DNA of 64,000 nt from Melghirimyces profundicolus (GCF_003054245.1 NZ_QBKR01000018.1:1-64000); one strand, 5' to 3'. Positions 27,085 through 36,433 are shown, numbered from the stretch's first letter. Notes: a model not told the origin generated them from the sequence alone. Numbers and translations are program-made.

Positions 27085-27345
27085 GAATGACCGAAGCGAT
27101 GACCGGGAGAGTACACCGGTTCCGGATTCGGCAGAGAGGGGCTTCACTGGCTGCGAAAGCCCTGTTTCCGGACCGTGTGGAAGTGCACCCGCGAGCATGC
27201 CCTCCCGAACCCGGTGTCGGTGGTAGGGAAGGGCCGGTGCCCTGCCGTTACAGGGAAGAGCGGGCCGGAAGATCGTCCGGTCAAGCAGAGTGGAACCGCG
27301 GAACAATCCGTCTCTGCAGCCGAAGGCTGCGGAGGCTTTTTTTAT
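27085..27345 (+). promoter_or_regulatory. T-box riboswitch, cysteine specific
   Basis: This leader holds the stem I landmarks AGAGTA and AGAGAGG with distal-loop GGCTGCGAAAG, the T-box sequence AGTGGAACCGCGG (about 27289-27302) and an intrinsic terminator (27311-27343: TCTCTGCAGCC with GGCTGCGGAGG, then seven T). The specifier codon is probably TGC at 27184-27186 (context GAAG-TGC-ACC), which reads cysteine. Uncharged tRNA-Cys would pair with it and switch off the terminator, raising cysE and cysS expression. The family and its placement before cysE-cysS are established in Bacillus. Confidence 0.92.
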
Positions 27346-27366
27346 CGAGCAAAGGGGGGGAAATCT

Positions 27367-28113
27367 GTGAGTTTCCTTCAACGCTGGAAAGCATTTATCG
27401 GCATTATGAAATCGGACGTCCGGGCTGTCTTTGACCGGGACCCGGCCGCCCGGAGCACCTTTGAGGTGGTATTGACTTACTCCGGGCTGCACGCGATCTG
27501 GATGTATCGGATCGCCCACTGGTTTTTCAACCGGAAGAGGTTTCTCATTGCCCGGATCATCTCACAGGTCGCCCGCTTCCTGACCGGAATTGAAATCCAT
27601 CCCGGAGCCAAAATCGGCCGGGGGTTTTTCATCGACCACGGCATGGGGGTTGTCATCGGGGAAACTTGTGAAATCGGAGACAATGTGACCCTCTACCAGG
27701 GGGTGACCCTGGGTGGAACCGGCAAGGAGAAAGGCAAACGGCATCCCACCGTGGAAGACGGTGTGCTGATCGCTTCCGGGGCCAAAGTTCTCGGATCGAT
27801 GCGGATCGGACGGAATTCCAAGATCGGTGCGGGGTCCGTGGTGCTGCGTGAGGTTCCCCCCCATTCCACGGTGGTGGGAGTCCCCGGACGCGTGGTGGTT
27901 CAAAACGGGGTCCGGGTCGGCAGCGCCGCCGATCAGGATCTCGATCACGTCAACCTGCCCGACCCGGTCGAGGAGACCTGCAGAGAAATGGAAAACGAAA
28001 TCGACCGGCTCAGGTGTCAGCTTGAGCGGATAAGGAAAGAACTGGACACCATCCGAGAGGAGAAGGAACGAGATGACCTTGCACGTGTACAACACACAAA
28101 CCAAAAAGCGTGA
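27367..28113 (+). CDS. cysE: Serine O-acetyltransferase
   Basis: 248 residues. It makes O-acetylserine from serine and acetyl-CoA, the committing step of cysteine synthesis. The left-handed beta-helix of hexapeptide repeats is clear ([23 protein letters not shown] and [22 protein letters not shown]), with the catalytic His/Asp region in DHG. GTG 27367 follows AAAGGGGGGG and ends the T-box; the frame is open further upstream but runs through the riboswitch. The tail (about 200-248) is longer and more charged than in Bacillus subtilis. Its last 41 bases overlap cysS. Confidence 0.95.
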   Translation: MSFLQRWKAFIGIMKSDVRAVFDRDPAARSTFEVVLTYSGLHAIWMYRIAHWFFNRKRFLIARIISQVARFLTGIEIHPGAKIGRGFFIDHGMGVVIGETCEIGDNVTLYQGVTLGGTGKEKGKRHPTVEDGVLIASGAKVLGSMRIGRNSKIGAGSVVLREVPPHSTVVGVPGRVVVQNGVRVGSAADQDLDHVNLPDPVEETCREMENEIDRLRCQLERIRKELDTIREEKERDDLARVQHTNQKA

Positions 28114-29473
28114 ATCCTTTCGGCCGCTGAGGGACAAGAAAGTCAACATGTATGTTTGCGGGCCCACTGTTTACAACTACATCCACATCGGAAACGCCCG
28201 GGTTTTCGTCTTTTTTGATGTGGTTCGCCGCTATCTCGAATACAAGGGCTACGAGGTGACGTATGTCCAGAACTTCACCGATGTGGACGACCGGCTGATC
28301 GAAACAGCCCAACAGGAAGGGACGACGGTGAAAGAACTGGCGGAACGTTATATCCGTGCCTATTTTGAAGACATGGACGCCCTGGGGGTGAAACGGGCTG
28401 ATGTCCATCCCAAGGCGACGGAACACATCGGAGAGATGGTGGAAGGGATCCGGATTCTCCTGGAAAAAGGATACGCTTATGAACGGGACGGGGATGTCTA
28501 TTACCGGGCGCTGAAAAAAGAGGATTACGGAAAACTGTCTCACCAGACCTTGGAGGAGCTGAAAGCGGGGGCACGGGTGGAAGTGAACGAGAAAAAGGAA
28601 AGTCCGCTGGATTTTGCTTTGTGGAAGAAATCGAAACCCGGTGAAATCAGCTGGGACAGTCCCTGGGGGAAAGGGCGCCCCGGATGGCACATCGAATGTT
28701 CGGCCATGTCGAAGAAATACCTTGGGGACACCCTGGATATCCATGCCGGCGGGATGGATCTGTGTTTTCCGCACCACGAGAACGAGATTGCCCAAAGTGA
28801 AGCCTGGACGGGCAAACCCTTCGCCCGTTACTGGCTTCATAACGGCTACATCAAGATGGGAAACGAAAAGATGTCCAAGTCCCTGGGCAACATCGTCCGG
28901 GTGGTGGAGTTGCGCGAGAAGTATGAGCCCCGGGCGCTCCGATACTTCCTTCTTTCCGCCCATTACCGCAACCCGGTTTCCTTCAGCTTTGAGACGATCC
29001 ACCAGATCGAAAGGGGCCTGGAACGCTTCGATACGGCGGTCACCAACTTGCACCACCGGATGAAGACGGCGGAAGCGGGGAACGCCGAACCGACCGTGAA
29101 CAAACGGCTGTCGGAACTGACGCGGGAGTTTGAAGCGGCGATGGACGATGATCTGAACACAGCCAATGCGATCAGCGTGTTGTACGATGCGGTCCGGTTT
29201 GCCAATGAAACCGTGGCCCGTTCCGTTGTCCCCCGGGGGACGCTCGCGGCCATTCTCGGCTGGCTCCGGCAGTTCGGAGGCGAAATCCTCGGGTTGGTGG
29301 TGGATGGAGAAGAAGAGAGCCTGGAGGCCGAGATCGAGGCTTTGATCGAAGAGCGGCAACAAGCCCGTGCCGCCCGGGACTTTAAACGGGCGGATGCCAT
29401 CCGTGATCGGCTGGCCGAACGGGGAATCATCCTGGAAGACACCCCTCAGGGTGTACGTTGGCGGAGGAAATGA
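28073..29473 (+). CDS. cysS: Cysteinyl-tRNA synthetase
   Basis: 466 residues, class Ia synthetase charging tRNA-Cys. [19 protein letters not shown] holds the zinc Cys and HIGN form of the HIGH motif; WHIECSAMS and [10 protein letters not shown] supply other zinc ligands; KMSKSLGN is exact. A C-terminal extension ([22 protein letters not shown]-like) binds the tRNA. It begins inside cysE, after GGAGAAGGAA, so the two are translationally coupled and both obey the T-box. Confidence 0.97.
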   Translation: MTLHVYNTQTKKRESFRPLRDKKVNMYVCGPTVYNYIHIGNARVFVFFDVVRRYLEYKGYEVTYVQNFTDVDDRLIETAQQEGTTVKELAERYIRAYFEDMDALGVKRADVHPKATEHIGEMVEGIRILLEKGYAYERDGDVYYRALKKEDYGKLSHQTLEELKAGARVEVNEKKESPLDFALWKKSKPGEISWDSPWGKGRPGWHIECSAMSKKYLGDTLDIHAGGMDLCFPHHENEIAQSEAWTGKPFARYWLHNGYIKMGNEKMSKSLGNIVRVVELREKYEPRALRYFLLSAHYRNPVSFSFETIHQIERGLERFDTAVTNLHHRMKTAEAGNAEPTVNKRLSELTREFEAAMDDDLNTANAISVLYDAVRFANETVARSVVPRGTLAAILGWLRQFGGEILGLVVDGEEESLEAEIEALIEERQQARAARDFKRADAIRDRLAERGIILEDTPQGVRWRRK

Positions 29474-29474
29474 A

Positions 29475-29912
29475 ATGGAAAACATCTTGGGCCAAACCGG
29501 ACGGGTCACGTTACAGAAGAAGCCTGCGGAGATCAACCCCCTCCTTCTCGCCTACCTGGGGGATGCCGTATATGAACTGTTTGTCCGCTATCACCTCCTG
29601 GCCAGGGGGGAAAGCCGTCCCAACGCGATCCACCAAGAGGCGGTCCGTTTCGTCTCCGCACGGGCGCAGGCGGAAGTGGTCCGCAGGGTCGAGCTCTGGC
29701 TGACAGAGGAGGAAAAGGACGTGTTGCGGCGCGGACGGAACACCAAATCGGGAAGCGTGCCGAAGAACGTCAAAATGGTGGACTACCGTTATAGCACGGG
29801 CCTGGAGACTCTGGTCGGTTACTGGTATCTGACCGGACAGACCGAGCGATTGACGGAGGCGATGACGAGGGTCATTGAGACACTGGAAGGAGACGTCGAC
29901 CATGGAGAATGA
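29475..29912 (+). CDS. mrnC: Mini-ribonuclease III
   Basis: 145 residues, an RNase III catalytic domain without a double-strand RNA-binding domain. It matures 23S rRNA ends in Bacillus. The signature LLAYLGDAVYELFVRYHLL contains the metal-binding acidic residues, and the family motif HQEAVRFVSARAQA follows. The ATG lies 2 bases after the cysS stop, with its GGAGGA site in the end of cysS. Overlaps rlmB by 11 bases. Confidence 0.93.
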   Translation: MENILGQTGRVTLQKKPAEINPLLLAYLGDAVYELFVRYHLLARGESRPNAIHQEAVRFVSARAQAEVVRRVELWLTEEEKDVLRRGRNTKSGSVPKNVKMVDYRYSTGLETLVGYWYLTGQTERLTEAMTRVIETLEGDVDHGE

Positions 29913-30645
29913 ATGGCTGATCGGCCGACAAGCAATCCGGGAAGCGATCAGGGCGGGACGAAACATGGAAAAACTCCTGGTGGCCGAAGGGGCCGGCAGA
30001 GGGAGAGGGGGATTGGCTCCCCTTTTGGAAGAGGCTCGCAAGATGGGAATCCCCGTGCAACACGTGCCCAGAAAAAAGCTGGACGGGCTGGCTGAGGGCG
30101 GCAATCATCAGGGAGTGATCGCCCGGGTGGAAGCCTATCGATACGCGGAGTTGGAAGATCTTTTCCGGAGGGCGGAAAGCCGAGGGGAGCCCCCGTTCTT
30201 TCTTTTGTTGGACGGAATGGAAGATCCCCATAACCTCGGATCCATTCTCCGGACCGCGGACGCCGCGGGGGTTCACGGTGTGGTGATCCCCAAGAGGCGG
30301 GCGGCTGGACTCACCCGGACGGTGGCCAAAACGTCCGCCGGCGCCGTTGAACATGTCCTCGTGGCCCGTGTCACCAACCTGAACCGGGTGGCCGATGAAA
30401 TGAAGGAGCGGGGTGTGTGGTTGGTGGGAAGCGATGCCGACGCTTCCGGGATGTATGATACAGTCGATTATTCCGGACCGACCGCCCTGGTGATCGGCAA
30501 CGAAGGGAAAGGGATCAGCCGGCTTCTGAAGCAGAAATGCGACTTTTTGGTGCGGCTTCCCATGAAAGGGAGCGTATCCTCCCTCAATGCTTCCGTCGCG
30601 GGAGCTCTTCTGATGTACGAAGTGGTCCGAGACCGGGGGAGATGA
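29902..30645 (+). CDS. rlmB: 23S rRNA (guanosine-2'-O-)-methyltransferase RlmB-type
   Basis: 247 residues of the SpoU/TrmH class (SPOUT trefoil knot). An N-terminal L30e-like domain (WLIGRQAIREAIRAGRNMEKLLV) leads to motifs LLDGMEDPHNLGSILRTADAAG, VIGNEGKG and LPMKGSVSSLNASVAGALLMYE that bind S-adenosylmethionine. It methylates ribose in 23S rRNA. ATG 29902 is preferred because GGAG lies 10 bases upstream; an in-frame ATG at 29875 is unsupported. rae1 follows 3 bases after its stop. Confidence 0.93.
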   Translation: MENEWLIGRQAIREAIRAGRNMEKLLVAEGAGRGRGGLAPLLEEARKMGIPVQHVPRKKLDGLAEGGNHQGVIARVEAYRYAELEDLFRRAESRGEPPFFLLLDGMEDPHNLGSILRTADAAGVHGVVIPKRRAAGLTRTVAKTSAGAVEHVLVARVTNLNRVADEMKERGVWLVGSDADASGMYDTVDYSGPTALVIGNEGKGISRLLKQKCDFLVRLPMKGSVSSLNASVAGALLMYEVVRDRGR

Positions 30646-30648
30646 CCG

Positions 30649-31158
30649 GTGAAGCATACGGAAGAGTGGCTCATCGTCGACGGATACAACGTGATCGGGG
30701 CCCGCGAGGACTGGTCCGCTCTTTCGCTGGAAGAGGCGCGCCACCGCCTGACGACCCTTCTATCGGAATATCAGTCCACCACGGGGCGCCGGGTGTTCCT
30801 GGTTTTTGACGCTCACCGTGTGCCGGGCGGCGCGACCCGTCTGAACGAACAGCGGATCCATGTGATTTACACCAAAGAACAGGAAACGGCGGATCAGGCG
30901 ATTGAACGGCTGGTCAAACAAAACAAAGCTCCCGGACGAAGGATTTATGTCGCCACTTCCGACTATCTGGAACAGCGCATGGTCTTCGGCCAGGGGGCTT
31001 ATCGCCTGTCCTCCCGCGAGCTTCTGGAGGAGCTCCGGTTCATGAAAGCCGCCATCTCCCGCAAAATCGAGGAATCAAAGAGCGGCAGACGAACCTTGGG
31101 TCAAGGGTTGAAGGGAGATATACTCAGAACATTCGAAAATTGGAGGCGGAAAAAATAG
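30649..31158 (+). CDS. rae1: Rae1 (YacP), ribosome-dependent mRNA endonuclease
   Basis: 169 residues, NYN/PIN-like nuclease domain. Acidic catalytic positions lie in LIVDGYNVIGA, VFDAHR, ETADQAIERLV and VATSDYLEQ. In Bacillus the enzyme enters the ribosomal A site and cuts mRNAs such as bmrX. GTG start with GGGGGAGA upstream. Last gene of the cysE operon; the sigH promoter begins 8 bases after its stop. Confidence 0.92.
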   Translation: MKHTEEWLIVDGYNVIGAREDWSALSLEEARHRLTTLLSEYQSTTGRRVFLVFDAHRVPGGATRLNEQRIHVIYTKEQETADQAIERLVKQNKAPGRRIYVATSDYLEQRMVFGQGAYRLSSRELLEELRFMKAAISRKIEESKSGRRTLGQGLKGDILRTFENWRRKK

Positions 31159-31166
31159 GTGAAAAT

Positions 31167-31196
31167 TTGACGTTTTTGTTGCAACTCGGCTATAAT
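31167..31196 (+). promoter_or_regulatory. Promoter of sigH
   Basis: TTGACG at 31167 and TATAAT at 31191 with an 18-base spacer, a SigA-type promoter. In Bacillus spo0H is repressed at this promoter by AbrB; no AbrB site can be recognised by eye. Confidence 0.8.
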
Positions 31197-31238
31197 GAAC
31201 CTATCATGGTTTCCAGCCAACGGGTCGGAGGGATGAAG

Positions 31239-31886
31239 GTGAGCGTCAATCTCCAATGCACGACGACGGACTTCGATGTGAGGGCCGACGAAGAGCTGGT
31301 GGAGTATGTCCGCATGGGTGACGGAGCCGCCTTGGAACAGTTGATCAATAAGTACAAAAATTTCGTCCGCGCCAAAGCCCGGTCTTACTTCCTGATCGGG
31401 GCCGATCATGAAGATATCGTTCAGGAGGGGATGATCGGCCTCTACAAGGCGATCCGCGATTTCCGCGGGGACAAGTTGGCATCGTTCAAAGCCTTTGCCG
31501 AGTTGTGCATTACACGTCAGATTATCACGGCGATCAAGACGGCCACGAGGCAGAAACACATTCCGCTCAATTCCTACGTTTCCTTGGACAAGCCCATTTA
31601 CGATGAAGATTCCGACCGAACCTTGATGGATATCCTGACGGGGGGGAGGGTTTCGGACCCGGAGGAACTTTACATCAATCAGGAAGAATTTGATGACATC
31701 GAAGATAAAATGTCGCAAATTTTGAGCGATTTGGAGCGGAAGGTGCTGATGTTGTATCTGGATGGACGTTCCTATCAGGAGATTGCCGTCGACCTGAACC
31801 GGCATGTCAAATCGATTGACAATGCCCTGCAACGTGTGAAGCGAAAGCTGGAGCGCTACCTGGAAGTGCGTGAAGTCTCGTTCTGA
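31239..31886 (+). CDS. sigH: SigH, RNA polymerase sigma factor for early sporulation
   Basis: 215 residues. Region 2 (YKNFVRAKARSYFLIGADHEDIVQEGMIGLYKAI) and the ITRQIITAIKTATRQK block are nearly identical to Bacillus SigH, and region 4 ends SYQEIAVDLNRHVKSIDNALQRVKRKL. It directs transition-state and sporulation genes. GTG 31239 has GGAGGG 6 bases upstream; upstream in-frame ATGs at 31206 and 31233 have poorer spacing. A terminator follows. Confidence 0.96.
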   Translation: MSVNLQCTTTDFDVRADEELVEYVRMGDGAALEQLINKYKNFVRAKARSYFLIGADHEDIVQEGMIGLYKAIRDFRGDKLASFKAFAELCITRQIITAIKTATRQKHIPLNSYVSLDKPIYDEDSDRTLMDILTGGRVSDPEELYINQEEFDDIEDKMSQILSDLERKVLMLYLDGRSYQEIAVDLNRHVKSIDNALQRVKRKLERYLEVREVSF

Positions 31887-31926
31887 GCATCAAATGAAGT
31901 ATTTCTGTTAAAAGTTGAAGGCGATG

Positions 31927-31950
31927 ACCGGGGTTCCCCCGGTTTTTTCT
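31927..31950 (+). terminator. Terminator of sigH
   Basis: ACCGGGG pairs with CCCCGGT around TTC, then TTTTTTC. Confidence 0.9.
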
Positions 31951-32026
31951 TCTCTTAAAGTATGGTTCGACAACAAGTTACAAAATCCTCCCTTTAACCA
32001 AAAAAGTTGAAAGATTTTATTTGCAG

Positions 32027-32104
32027 TTTAAAGCCCGACTTTACCCGGATATAATGGAAAGGGTATTGTATTTCGTTGACATGCTTATTTCCATATGATA
32101 ATGT
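32027..32104 (+). promoter_or_regulatory. Two candidate promoters of rpmG-secE-nusG
   Basis: The downstream pair is good: TTGACA at 32076 and TAATGT at 32099, spacer 17. An upstream TATAAT at 32050 has only a weak -35 (TTTAAA at 32027, spacer 17). Together they would drive the translation/secretion genes that follow. Confidence 0.65.
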
Positions 32105-32166
32105 TGTTTGGGTATTTGTAAGACGCCTGTCAAAAACTGTGGGCGCGGATCGAGGAGGTGTTGAAC

Positions 32167-32316
32167 GTGCGCGTATTGATCACGATGGCATGTACGGAAT
32201 GCAAAGAGCGTAACTATTCGTCCACTAAAAATAAACGTAAGCATCCCGACCGGATGGAATTCCGTAAATACTGCCCCCGTTGCAACGGGCACACACTGCA
32301 CCGGGAAACCAAATAA
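32167..32316 (+). CDS. rpmG: 50S ribosomal protein L33 (zinc form)
   Basis: A 49-residue frame at GTG 32167 following GAGGAGGTG. It opens [12 protein letters not shown] and ends GHTLHRETK. Cysteines at 9, 12, 36 and 39 (CTEC, CPRC) make it the zinc-binding paralogue, as opposed to the Cys-free forms induced in zinc shortage. L33 sits near the E site of the large subunit. Its place before secE-nusG is conserved in Bacillota. Confidence 0.93.
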   Translation: MRVLITMACTECKERNYSSTKNKRKHPDRMEFRKYCPRCNGHTLHRETK

Positions 32317-32346
32317 TCAATTGAGATGTCTCAGGGGGGAACACGC

Positions 32347-32568
32347 ATGGGTTTTCTCGGCCGAATCGGGAGCGGTATCAAAAGGAGCGTCACCGGAACT
32401 GCCAATTTTATCAGTACGGGTGTGGCAGAGCTGAAAAAGGTCCGGTGGCCCTCGCGACAGGAGCTTTTTAAATACACCCTGGTCGTGCTCATTACCGTCA
32501 TCTTTGTGACGCTCTTCACCGTCATCATTGATTTGGGGATTGCCAACCTGGTCGAGCGGATCACATGA
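32347..32568 (+). CDS. secE: SecE, preprotein translocase subunit
   Basis: 73 residues. The cytoplasmic amphipathic helix with the family motif [12 protein letters not shown] is followed by one membrane segment ([19 protein letters not shown]). It clamps SecY in the SecYEG channel. ATG 32347 is preferred: AGGGGGGAA is about 7 bases upstream, whereas the earlier ATG at 32326 lies before that site. nusG starts 52 bases on. Confidence 0.93.
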   Translation: MGFLGRIGSGIKRSVTGTANFISTGVAELKKVRWPSRQELFKYTLVVLITVIFVTLFTVIIDLGIANLVERIT

Positions 32569-32620
32569 TCGGACGGGGAAATATGTCTTAAGGGGGGACA
32601 GGGCCCGCGCCCTGATTTTC

Positions 32621-33154
32621 ATGGAGAAGAATTGGTATGTTGTACACACCTACTCGGGCTACGAGAACAAGGTGAAAACCAACCTGGAAAAACGCGTCCA
32701 TTCAATGGATATGCAGGACAAGATCTTTCGCGTTCTGGTGCCGACGGAAGATGAGATCGAGCACAAGGACGGAAAACGGAAGACGGTCCAGCGGAAGGTT
32801 TTCCCGGGGTATGTTCTGGTCGAGATGGTGATGACCGATGATTCGTGGTATGTGGTGCGCAATACTCCGGGGGTGACGGGTTTCGTCGGATCTCCCGGGG
32901 GAGGAGCCAAACCCACCCCCCTTATGCCCGATGAAGTCCAACGCATCCTGAACCAGATGGGGATGGAAGAAGCCCGGCCAAAGGTCGATTTCAACGTGTC
33001 CGAGAGCGTGAAGGTGAAGGAAGGTCCCTTCGCCAACTTCGTCGGAAACATCGAAGAAGTGGATCCTCATCGCCGGAAGCTGAAGGTGCTTGTCAACATG
33101 TTCGGCCGGGAAACCCCGGTGGAGCTCGACTTCAACCAAGTGGAAAAAATTTGA
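32621..33154 (+). CDS. nusG: NusG, transcription elongation/termination factor
   Basis: 177 residues. The NGN domain opens [19 protein letters not shown] and the KOW domain ([18 protein letters not shown]) closes it. It binds the RNA polymerase clamp and links to Rho or ribosomal S10. The start matches the family exactly, but the only strong SD (AAGGGGGGAC, 32590-32599) is 21 bases upstream, with a small hairpin AGGGC-CCGC-GCCCT between. That stem may bring the SD into register. Confidence 0.95.
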   Translation: MEKNWYVVHTYSGYENKVKTNLEKRVHSMDMQDKIFRVLVPTEDEIEHKDGKRKTVQRKVFPGYVLVEMVMTDDSWYVVRNTPGVTGFVGSPGGGAKPTPLMPDEVQRILNQMGMEEARPKVDFNVSESVKVKEGPFANFVGNIEEVDPHRRKLKVLVNMFGRETPVELDFNQVEKI

Positions 33155-33188
33155 TTGGATGGTTTTCCTTCCGTTTTGACTTAATTCG

Positions 33189-33197
33189 TGATAAAAT
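33189..33197 (+). promoter_or_regulatory. Possible extended -10 upstream of rplK
   Basis: TGATAAAAT resembles TGN-TATAAT; no good -35 is seen. It would give rplK a leader of about 110 bases without an obvious structured motif. Confidence 0.35.
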
Positions 33198-33317
33198 TAC
33201 CATGTTTGGGTTCAGCGAATTCGGGACCGGCGCCACATCCCGGACGCACCCGCTGTTTGTTTGACCGTGGGAGGGCTTGACCCGAGGGAACCACATTTTT
33301 GAAGGGAGTTGGATGAT

Positions 33318-33743
33318 GTGGCCAAAAAAGTGATCAAAGTTGTCAAGCTGCAGATTCCAGCCGGTAAAGCCAACCCGGCGCCGCCGGTCGGTCCCGCGCT
33401 GGGGCAAGCCGGTGTCAACATCATGGGCTTCTGCAAGGAATTTAACGCCCGCACTGCCGATCAGGCGGGTATGATCATTCCGGTGGAAATCACCGTTTAT
33501 GAAGATCGCTCGTTCACCTTTGTAACGAAAACCCCTCCGGCTGCCGTTCTCCTGAAAAAAGCAGCCGGCATCGACAAAGCCTCGGGGGAGCCCAACCGCA
33601 ATAAAGTGGCGACCATTAAACGGGATAAAATCCGCGAAATCGCGGAACTGAAAATGCCTGACCTGAACGCCGCCAATGTCGAGGCCGCCATGCGGATGGT
33701 GGAAGGAACCGCCCGTAGCATGGGGATCGCCGTCGAAGACTGA
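33318..33743 (+). CDS. rplK: 50S ribosomal protein L11
   Basis: 141 residues, the usual length. It opens [22 protein letters not shown] and keeps the proline-rich [22 protein letters not shown] segment that forms the GTPase-associated centre and thiostrepton site. It supports stringent-factor activation. GTG 33318 is chosen because GAAGGGAG lies 9 bases upstream and the family begins there. Co-directional with rplA 87 bases on. Confidence 0.97.
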   Translation: MAKKVIKVVKLQIPAGKANPAPPVGPALGQAGVNIMGFCKEFNARTADQAGMIIPVEITVYEDRSFTFVTKTPPAAVLLKKAAGIDKASGEPNRNKVATIKRDKIREIAELKMPDLNAANVEAAMRMVEGTARSMGIAVED

Positions 33744-33830
33744 CAGGCGTTCCAACGCGTCGTCAGCCGCCACGGGCTGACCGCGTGAGTGGGAGGATCA
33801 TCCGTTATTACCACGAAGGGAGGAAATACC

Positions 33831-34529
33831 GTGGCTAAACATGGCAAGAAATATCAGGAAGCACTGAAGAAGATCGACCGGGAACAATCCTACGAGATCG
33901 AAGAGGCGCTCCAGTTGGTGAAAGAGGTGGCTCCCGCCAAGTTCGACGAAACCGTTGAAGCGGCTTTCCGTTTGGGCGTCGATACCAAACGGGCCGATCA
34001 ACAGGTCCGCGGCGCGGTGGTGCTGCCCCATGGGACCGGGAAAACCAAGCGGGTTCTGGTCTTCGCCAAGGGAGAAAAGGCGAAGGAAGCGGAACAGGCT
34101 GGCGCTGATTATGTCGGCGAAGAGGACCTCGTCTCCAAAGTGAGCCAGGGTTGGCTGGACTTTGACGTGGTCATCGCCACTCCCGACATGATGGGACAGG
34201 TCGGCAAACTGGGCCGGATCCTCGGTCCCCGTGGCCTGATGCCGAACCCGAAAACCGGCACCGTGACTTTTGATGTGGCCAAAGCCGTCGAGGAAGCGAA
34301 AGCGGGTAAAATCGAGTACCGTGCCGACCGGAACGGGAATGTGCATGCCCCCATCGGAAAAGTCTCCTTCGACAAGGAGAAACTGGCCGAAAACTTCCGG
34401 GTTTTGGCTGAAACCCTGATCAAAGCCAAGCCGGCTGCCGCCAAAGGGCAATACATGAAGAGCGCAACGGTCTCTTCCACCATGGGACCGGGTGTGCCGG
34501 TCAACACATCGCGTTTCACCGGCCGCTGA
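33831..34529 (+). CDS. rplA: 50S ribosomal protein L1
   Basis: 232 residues, two-domain L1 protein of the mobile L1 stalk; [19 protein letters not shown] is its diagnostic segment. It helps release E-site tRNA and can bind its own mRNA as a translational repressor in many bacteria. GTG 33831 follows AGGGAGGAA. A weak hairpin (GGTTGG/CCAACC, 34537-34558) lies after the stop. Confidence 0.97.
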   Translation: MAKHGKKYQEALKKIDREQSYEIEEALQLVKEVAPAKFDETVEAAFRLGVDTKRADQQVRGAVVLPHGTGKTKRVLVFAKGEKAKEAEQAGADYVGEEDLVSKVSQGWLDFDVVIATPDMMGQVGKLGRILGPRGLMPNPKTGTVTFDVAKAVEEAKAGKIEYRADRNGNVHAPIGKVSFDKEKLAENFRVLAETLIKAKPAAAKGQYMKSATVSSTMGPGVPVNTSRFTGR

Positions 34530-34569
34530 ATCCGGCGGTTGGTTGAATAAATCCAACCCGTTTCTCACC

Positions 34570-34749
34570 GACAAATGAATCAAAGTGATACCGCAGACAG
34601 CCGGGGCACCTGTCGGTGCTTAAAGCATCCCAGCCGAGGTATCGGAGATCATCCCCATTTGTTGTTTGGATGGGAGATTGTTCCCGGCCTTCGTCTGTCT
34701 GCGAAGGCTTTTTCATTTGCTCGGATTCCGATCTTAAGGAGGTGTGTCC
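34570..34749 (+). promoter_or_regulatory. L10 leader: autoregulatory rRNA-mimic RNA
   Basis: The rplJ leader contains the conserved purine-rich kink-turn region recognised by the L10-(L12)4 complex (ACAGCCGGGGCACCTGTCGGTG and CATCCCAGCCGAGGT segments at about 34597-34642) followed by an intrinsic terminator. Excess L10 would stabilise the terminator fold. The family is established across Bacillota; the exact pairings here are inferred. Confidence 0.8.
34687..34713 (+). terminator. Attenuator terminator of the L10 leader
   Basis: GCCTTCG pairs with CGAAGGC around an 8-base loop and runs into TTTTT. It ends about 24 bases before the rplJ ribosome site. Confidence 0.82.
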
Positions 34750-35259
34750 ATGTCCACGGCAATCGAAAAGAAGAAGCAAATCGTGGCTGAAATCGTTGAA
34801 AAGCTCTCCAACAGCAAGGCGACGATTCTGACGGATTACCGCGGGCTCAACGTGGCACAGATGACGGAACTGCGGAAGCAGCTCCGTGAAGCCGGAGTGG
34901 ATTTCCAAGTGCTGAAAAACACTATGATCCGGCGCGCCACCGCCGAAACCAACCTGAGCGAACTGGACGAACATTTGGTGGGTCCCACGGCCGTCGCCTT
35001 CTCCGAGGAAGATGTAGTCGCACCGGCCAAAGTGCTGAACCAGTTCGCCAAGGAGAATCAGGATCTGGAGATCAAAGGCGGGGTCCTCGAAGGTCGCGTT
35101 ATCAGCATCGACGAAATCAAGGAGCTGGCTAACCTTCCCTCCTATGAGGGTCTCGTGTCCATGCTGCTCTCCGTTCTGCAGGCCCCGATACGCAATTTTG
35201 CCTTGGCCGTTCAAGCAGTGGCCGACAAAGAGGGCGAAGGCGAAGGGGAAGGCGCTTAA
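34750..35259 (+). CDS. rplJ: 50S ribosomal protein L10
   Basis: 169 residues. It anchors L12 dimers to 23S rRNA; the N-terminal rRNA-binding part includes [21 protein letters not shown] and the C-terminal helix near 135-169 binds L12. ATG 34750 follows AAGGAGGTG. Expression is likely tuned by the leader attenuator before it. The acidic tail (EGEGEGEGA) is typical. Confidence 0.96.
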   Translation: MSTAIEKKKQIVAEIVEKLSNSKATILTDYRGLNVAQMTELRKQLREAGVDFQVLKNTMIRRATAETNLSELDEHLVGPTAVAFSEEDVVAPAKVLNQFAKENQDLEIKGGVLEGRVISIDEIKELANLPSYEGLVSMLLSVLQAPIRNFALAVQAVADKEGEGEGEGA

Positions 35260-35337
35260 AGCTTCATTACGCTTACTGAACCGACGGTCGCTCCTGACGG
35301 GAACGCCGTTTTGAAAAAGCTTATGGGAGGTATTATC

Positions 35338-35703
35338 ATGAGCAAAGAACAAATCATCGAAGCCATTAAAGGCATGAGTGTGCTCGAACTGAACGATCTG
35401 GTCAAAGCCATCGAAGAGGAGTTCGGCGTAACCGCCGCCGCACCGGTGGCCGTTGCCGGCGGAGGCGCTGGCGAGGCAGCTGCCGAGGAACAAACCGAAT
35501 TCGACGTCGTTCTGACCGATGCCGGGTCTTCCAAGATCAACGTCATCAAAGCGGTTCGCGGTATCACCGGCTTGGGTCTGAAGGAAGCCAAAGCCCTGGT
35601 GGACGGGGCTCCGAGCCCGGTCAAAGAAGGGGCATCCAAAGAAGAAGCCGAAGAAATCAAATCCAAACTGGAAGAAGCCGGTGCCTCGGTGGAATTGAAG
35701 TAA
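35338..35703 (+). CDS. rplL: 50S ribosomal protein L7/L12
   Basis: 121 residues. The N-terminal dimerisation helix ([24 protein letters not shown]), a flexible Ala/Gly hinge and the C-terminal factor-binding domain ([22 protein letters not shown]) are all present. It recruits EF-Tu and EF-G. ATG 35338 has GGGAGGT upstream. A strong terminator closes the rplJL unit. Confidence 0.97.
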   Translation: MSKEQIIEAIKGMSVLELNDLVKAIEEEFGVTAAAPVAVAGGGAGEAAAEEQTEFDVVLTDAGSSKINVIKAVRGITGLGLKEAKALVDGAPSPVKEGASKEEAEEIKSKLEEAGASVELK

Positions 35704-35721
35704 CATCCGCCGGATAGCCGG

Positions 35722-35755
35722 ACCTGCCGGCCGATGCAGCCGGCAGGTCTTTTTT
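35722..35755 (+). terminator. Terminator of rplJL
   Basis: ACCTGCCGGC pairs with GCCGGCAGGT around a 7-base loop, followed by CTTTTTTC. Confidence 0.92.
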
Positions 35756-35772
35756 CATGCTGAGGTGATTGC

Positions 35773-36384
35773 ATGGCGGACCACTATTATTCCGGCGATC
35801 CCGACGTCGCCAGGGATGAACGGGAAATCCAAGCGATTTTGAGGGGAAAAGCTTTTCGCTTTCGAGCCGATGCCGGTGTTTTCTCCAAAAAGGGCATCGA
35901 TTTTGGAACGAGGCTCCTGATCGAAACAGCGGAGCTTCCGGAAACGGGGGAGATCCTGGATCTCGGCTGCGGCTACGGTCCCGTCGGGATCGCCTGTGCT
36001 TTCTTTGCGCCTGCGTGCCGGGTGACCATGGTGGACGTGAACCGGAGGGCTCTGGAACTGGCGGAGCGGAATGCCGGTATCAACGGGGTAAAGGACCGGG
36101 TGGAAGTGCTGGAGAGCGATGGTCTTCAGGCTGTCCGGCAACGGCGTTTTGCGGGGATTTTGACGAATCCCCCGATCCGCACCGGAAAGAAGACCGTTTA
36201 CCGGTTGTTCCGGGAATGCCGTGACCAACTGGAGCCAGGGGGATCGTTGTGGGTGGTCATTCGAAAACAGCAGGGGGGCGCTTCTGCAAAAAAAGAGCTG
36301 GAAACCTTGTTTCCCGAAGTGGGTATCGTGGAAAAGAAAAAAGGCTTCTGGATTCTCCGCTCCCGGAAGGAGAGCGGAGATTGA
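35773..36384 (+). CDS. ybxB: RsmC-like 16S rRNA methyltransferase (YbxB)
   Basis: 203 residues, a class I SAM-dependent methyltransferase. The cofactor motif is ILDLGCGYGPVGI and the base-flipping motif reads ILTNPPIR (N-P-P-I), typical of guanine N2-methyltransferases. By family it would modify 16S rRNA (position equivalent to G1207 in E. coli RsmC). Its place between rplL and rpoB is conserved in Bacillus. The rpoB promoter begins right after its stop. Confidence 0.88.
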   Translation: MADHYYSGDPDVARDEREIQAILRGKAFRFRADAGVFSKKGIDFGTRLLIETAELPETGEILDLGCGYGPVGIACAFFAPACRVTMVDVNRRALELAERNAGINGVKDRVEVLESDGLQAVRQRRFAGILTNPPIRTGKKTVYRLFRECRDQLEPGGSLWVVIRKQQGGASAKKELETLFPEVGIVEKKKGFWILRSRKESGD

Positions 36385-36391
36385 TCAGGCA

Positions 36392-36420
36392 TTGACACTG
36401 GTTCCGCGGTGTGGTATCGT
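36392..36420 (+). promoter_or_regulatory. Promoter of rpoBC
   Basis: TTGACA at 36392 and TATCGT at 36415, spacer 17. A second -10-like TAGAAT at 36423 lacks a matched -35. Confidence 0.65.
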
Positions 36421-36433
36421 TTTAGAATGCTAA

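Noticed and set aside
27175-27366. N-terminal extension of cysE
   Set aside because: The in-frame codons lie inside the T-box riboswitch and terminator; GTG 27367 has a proper ribosome site and the family start.
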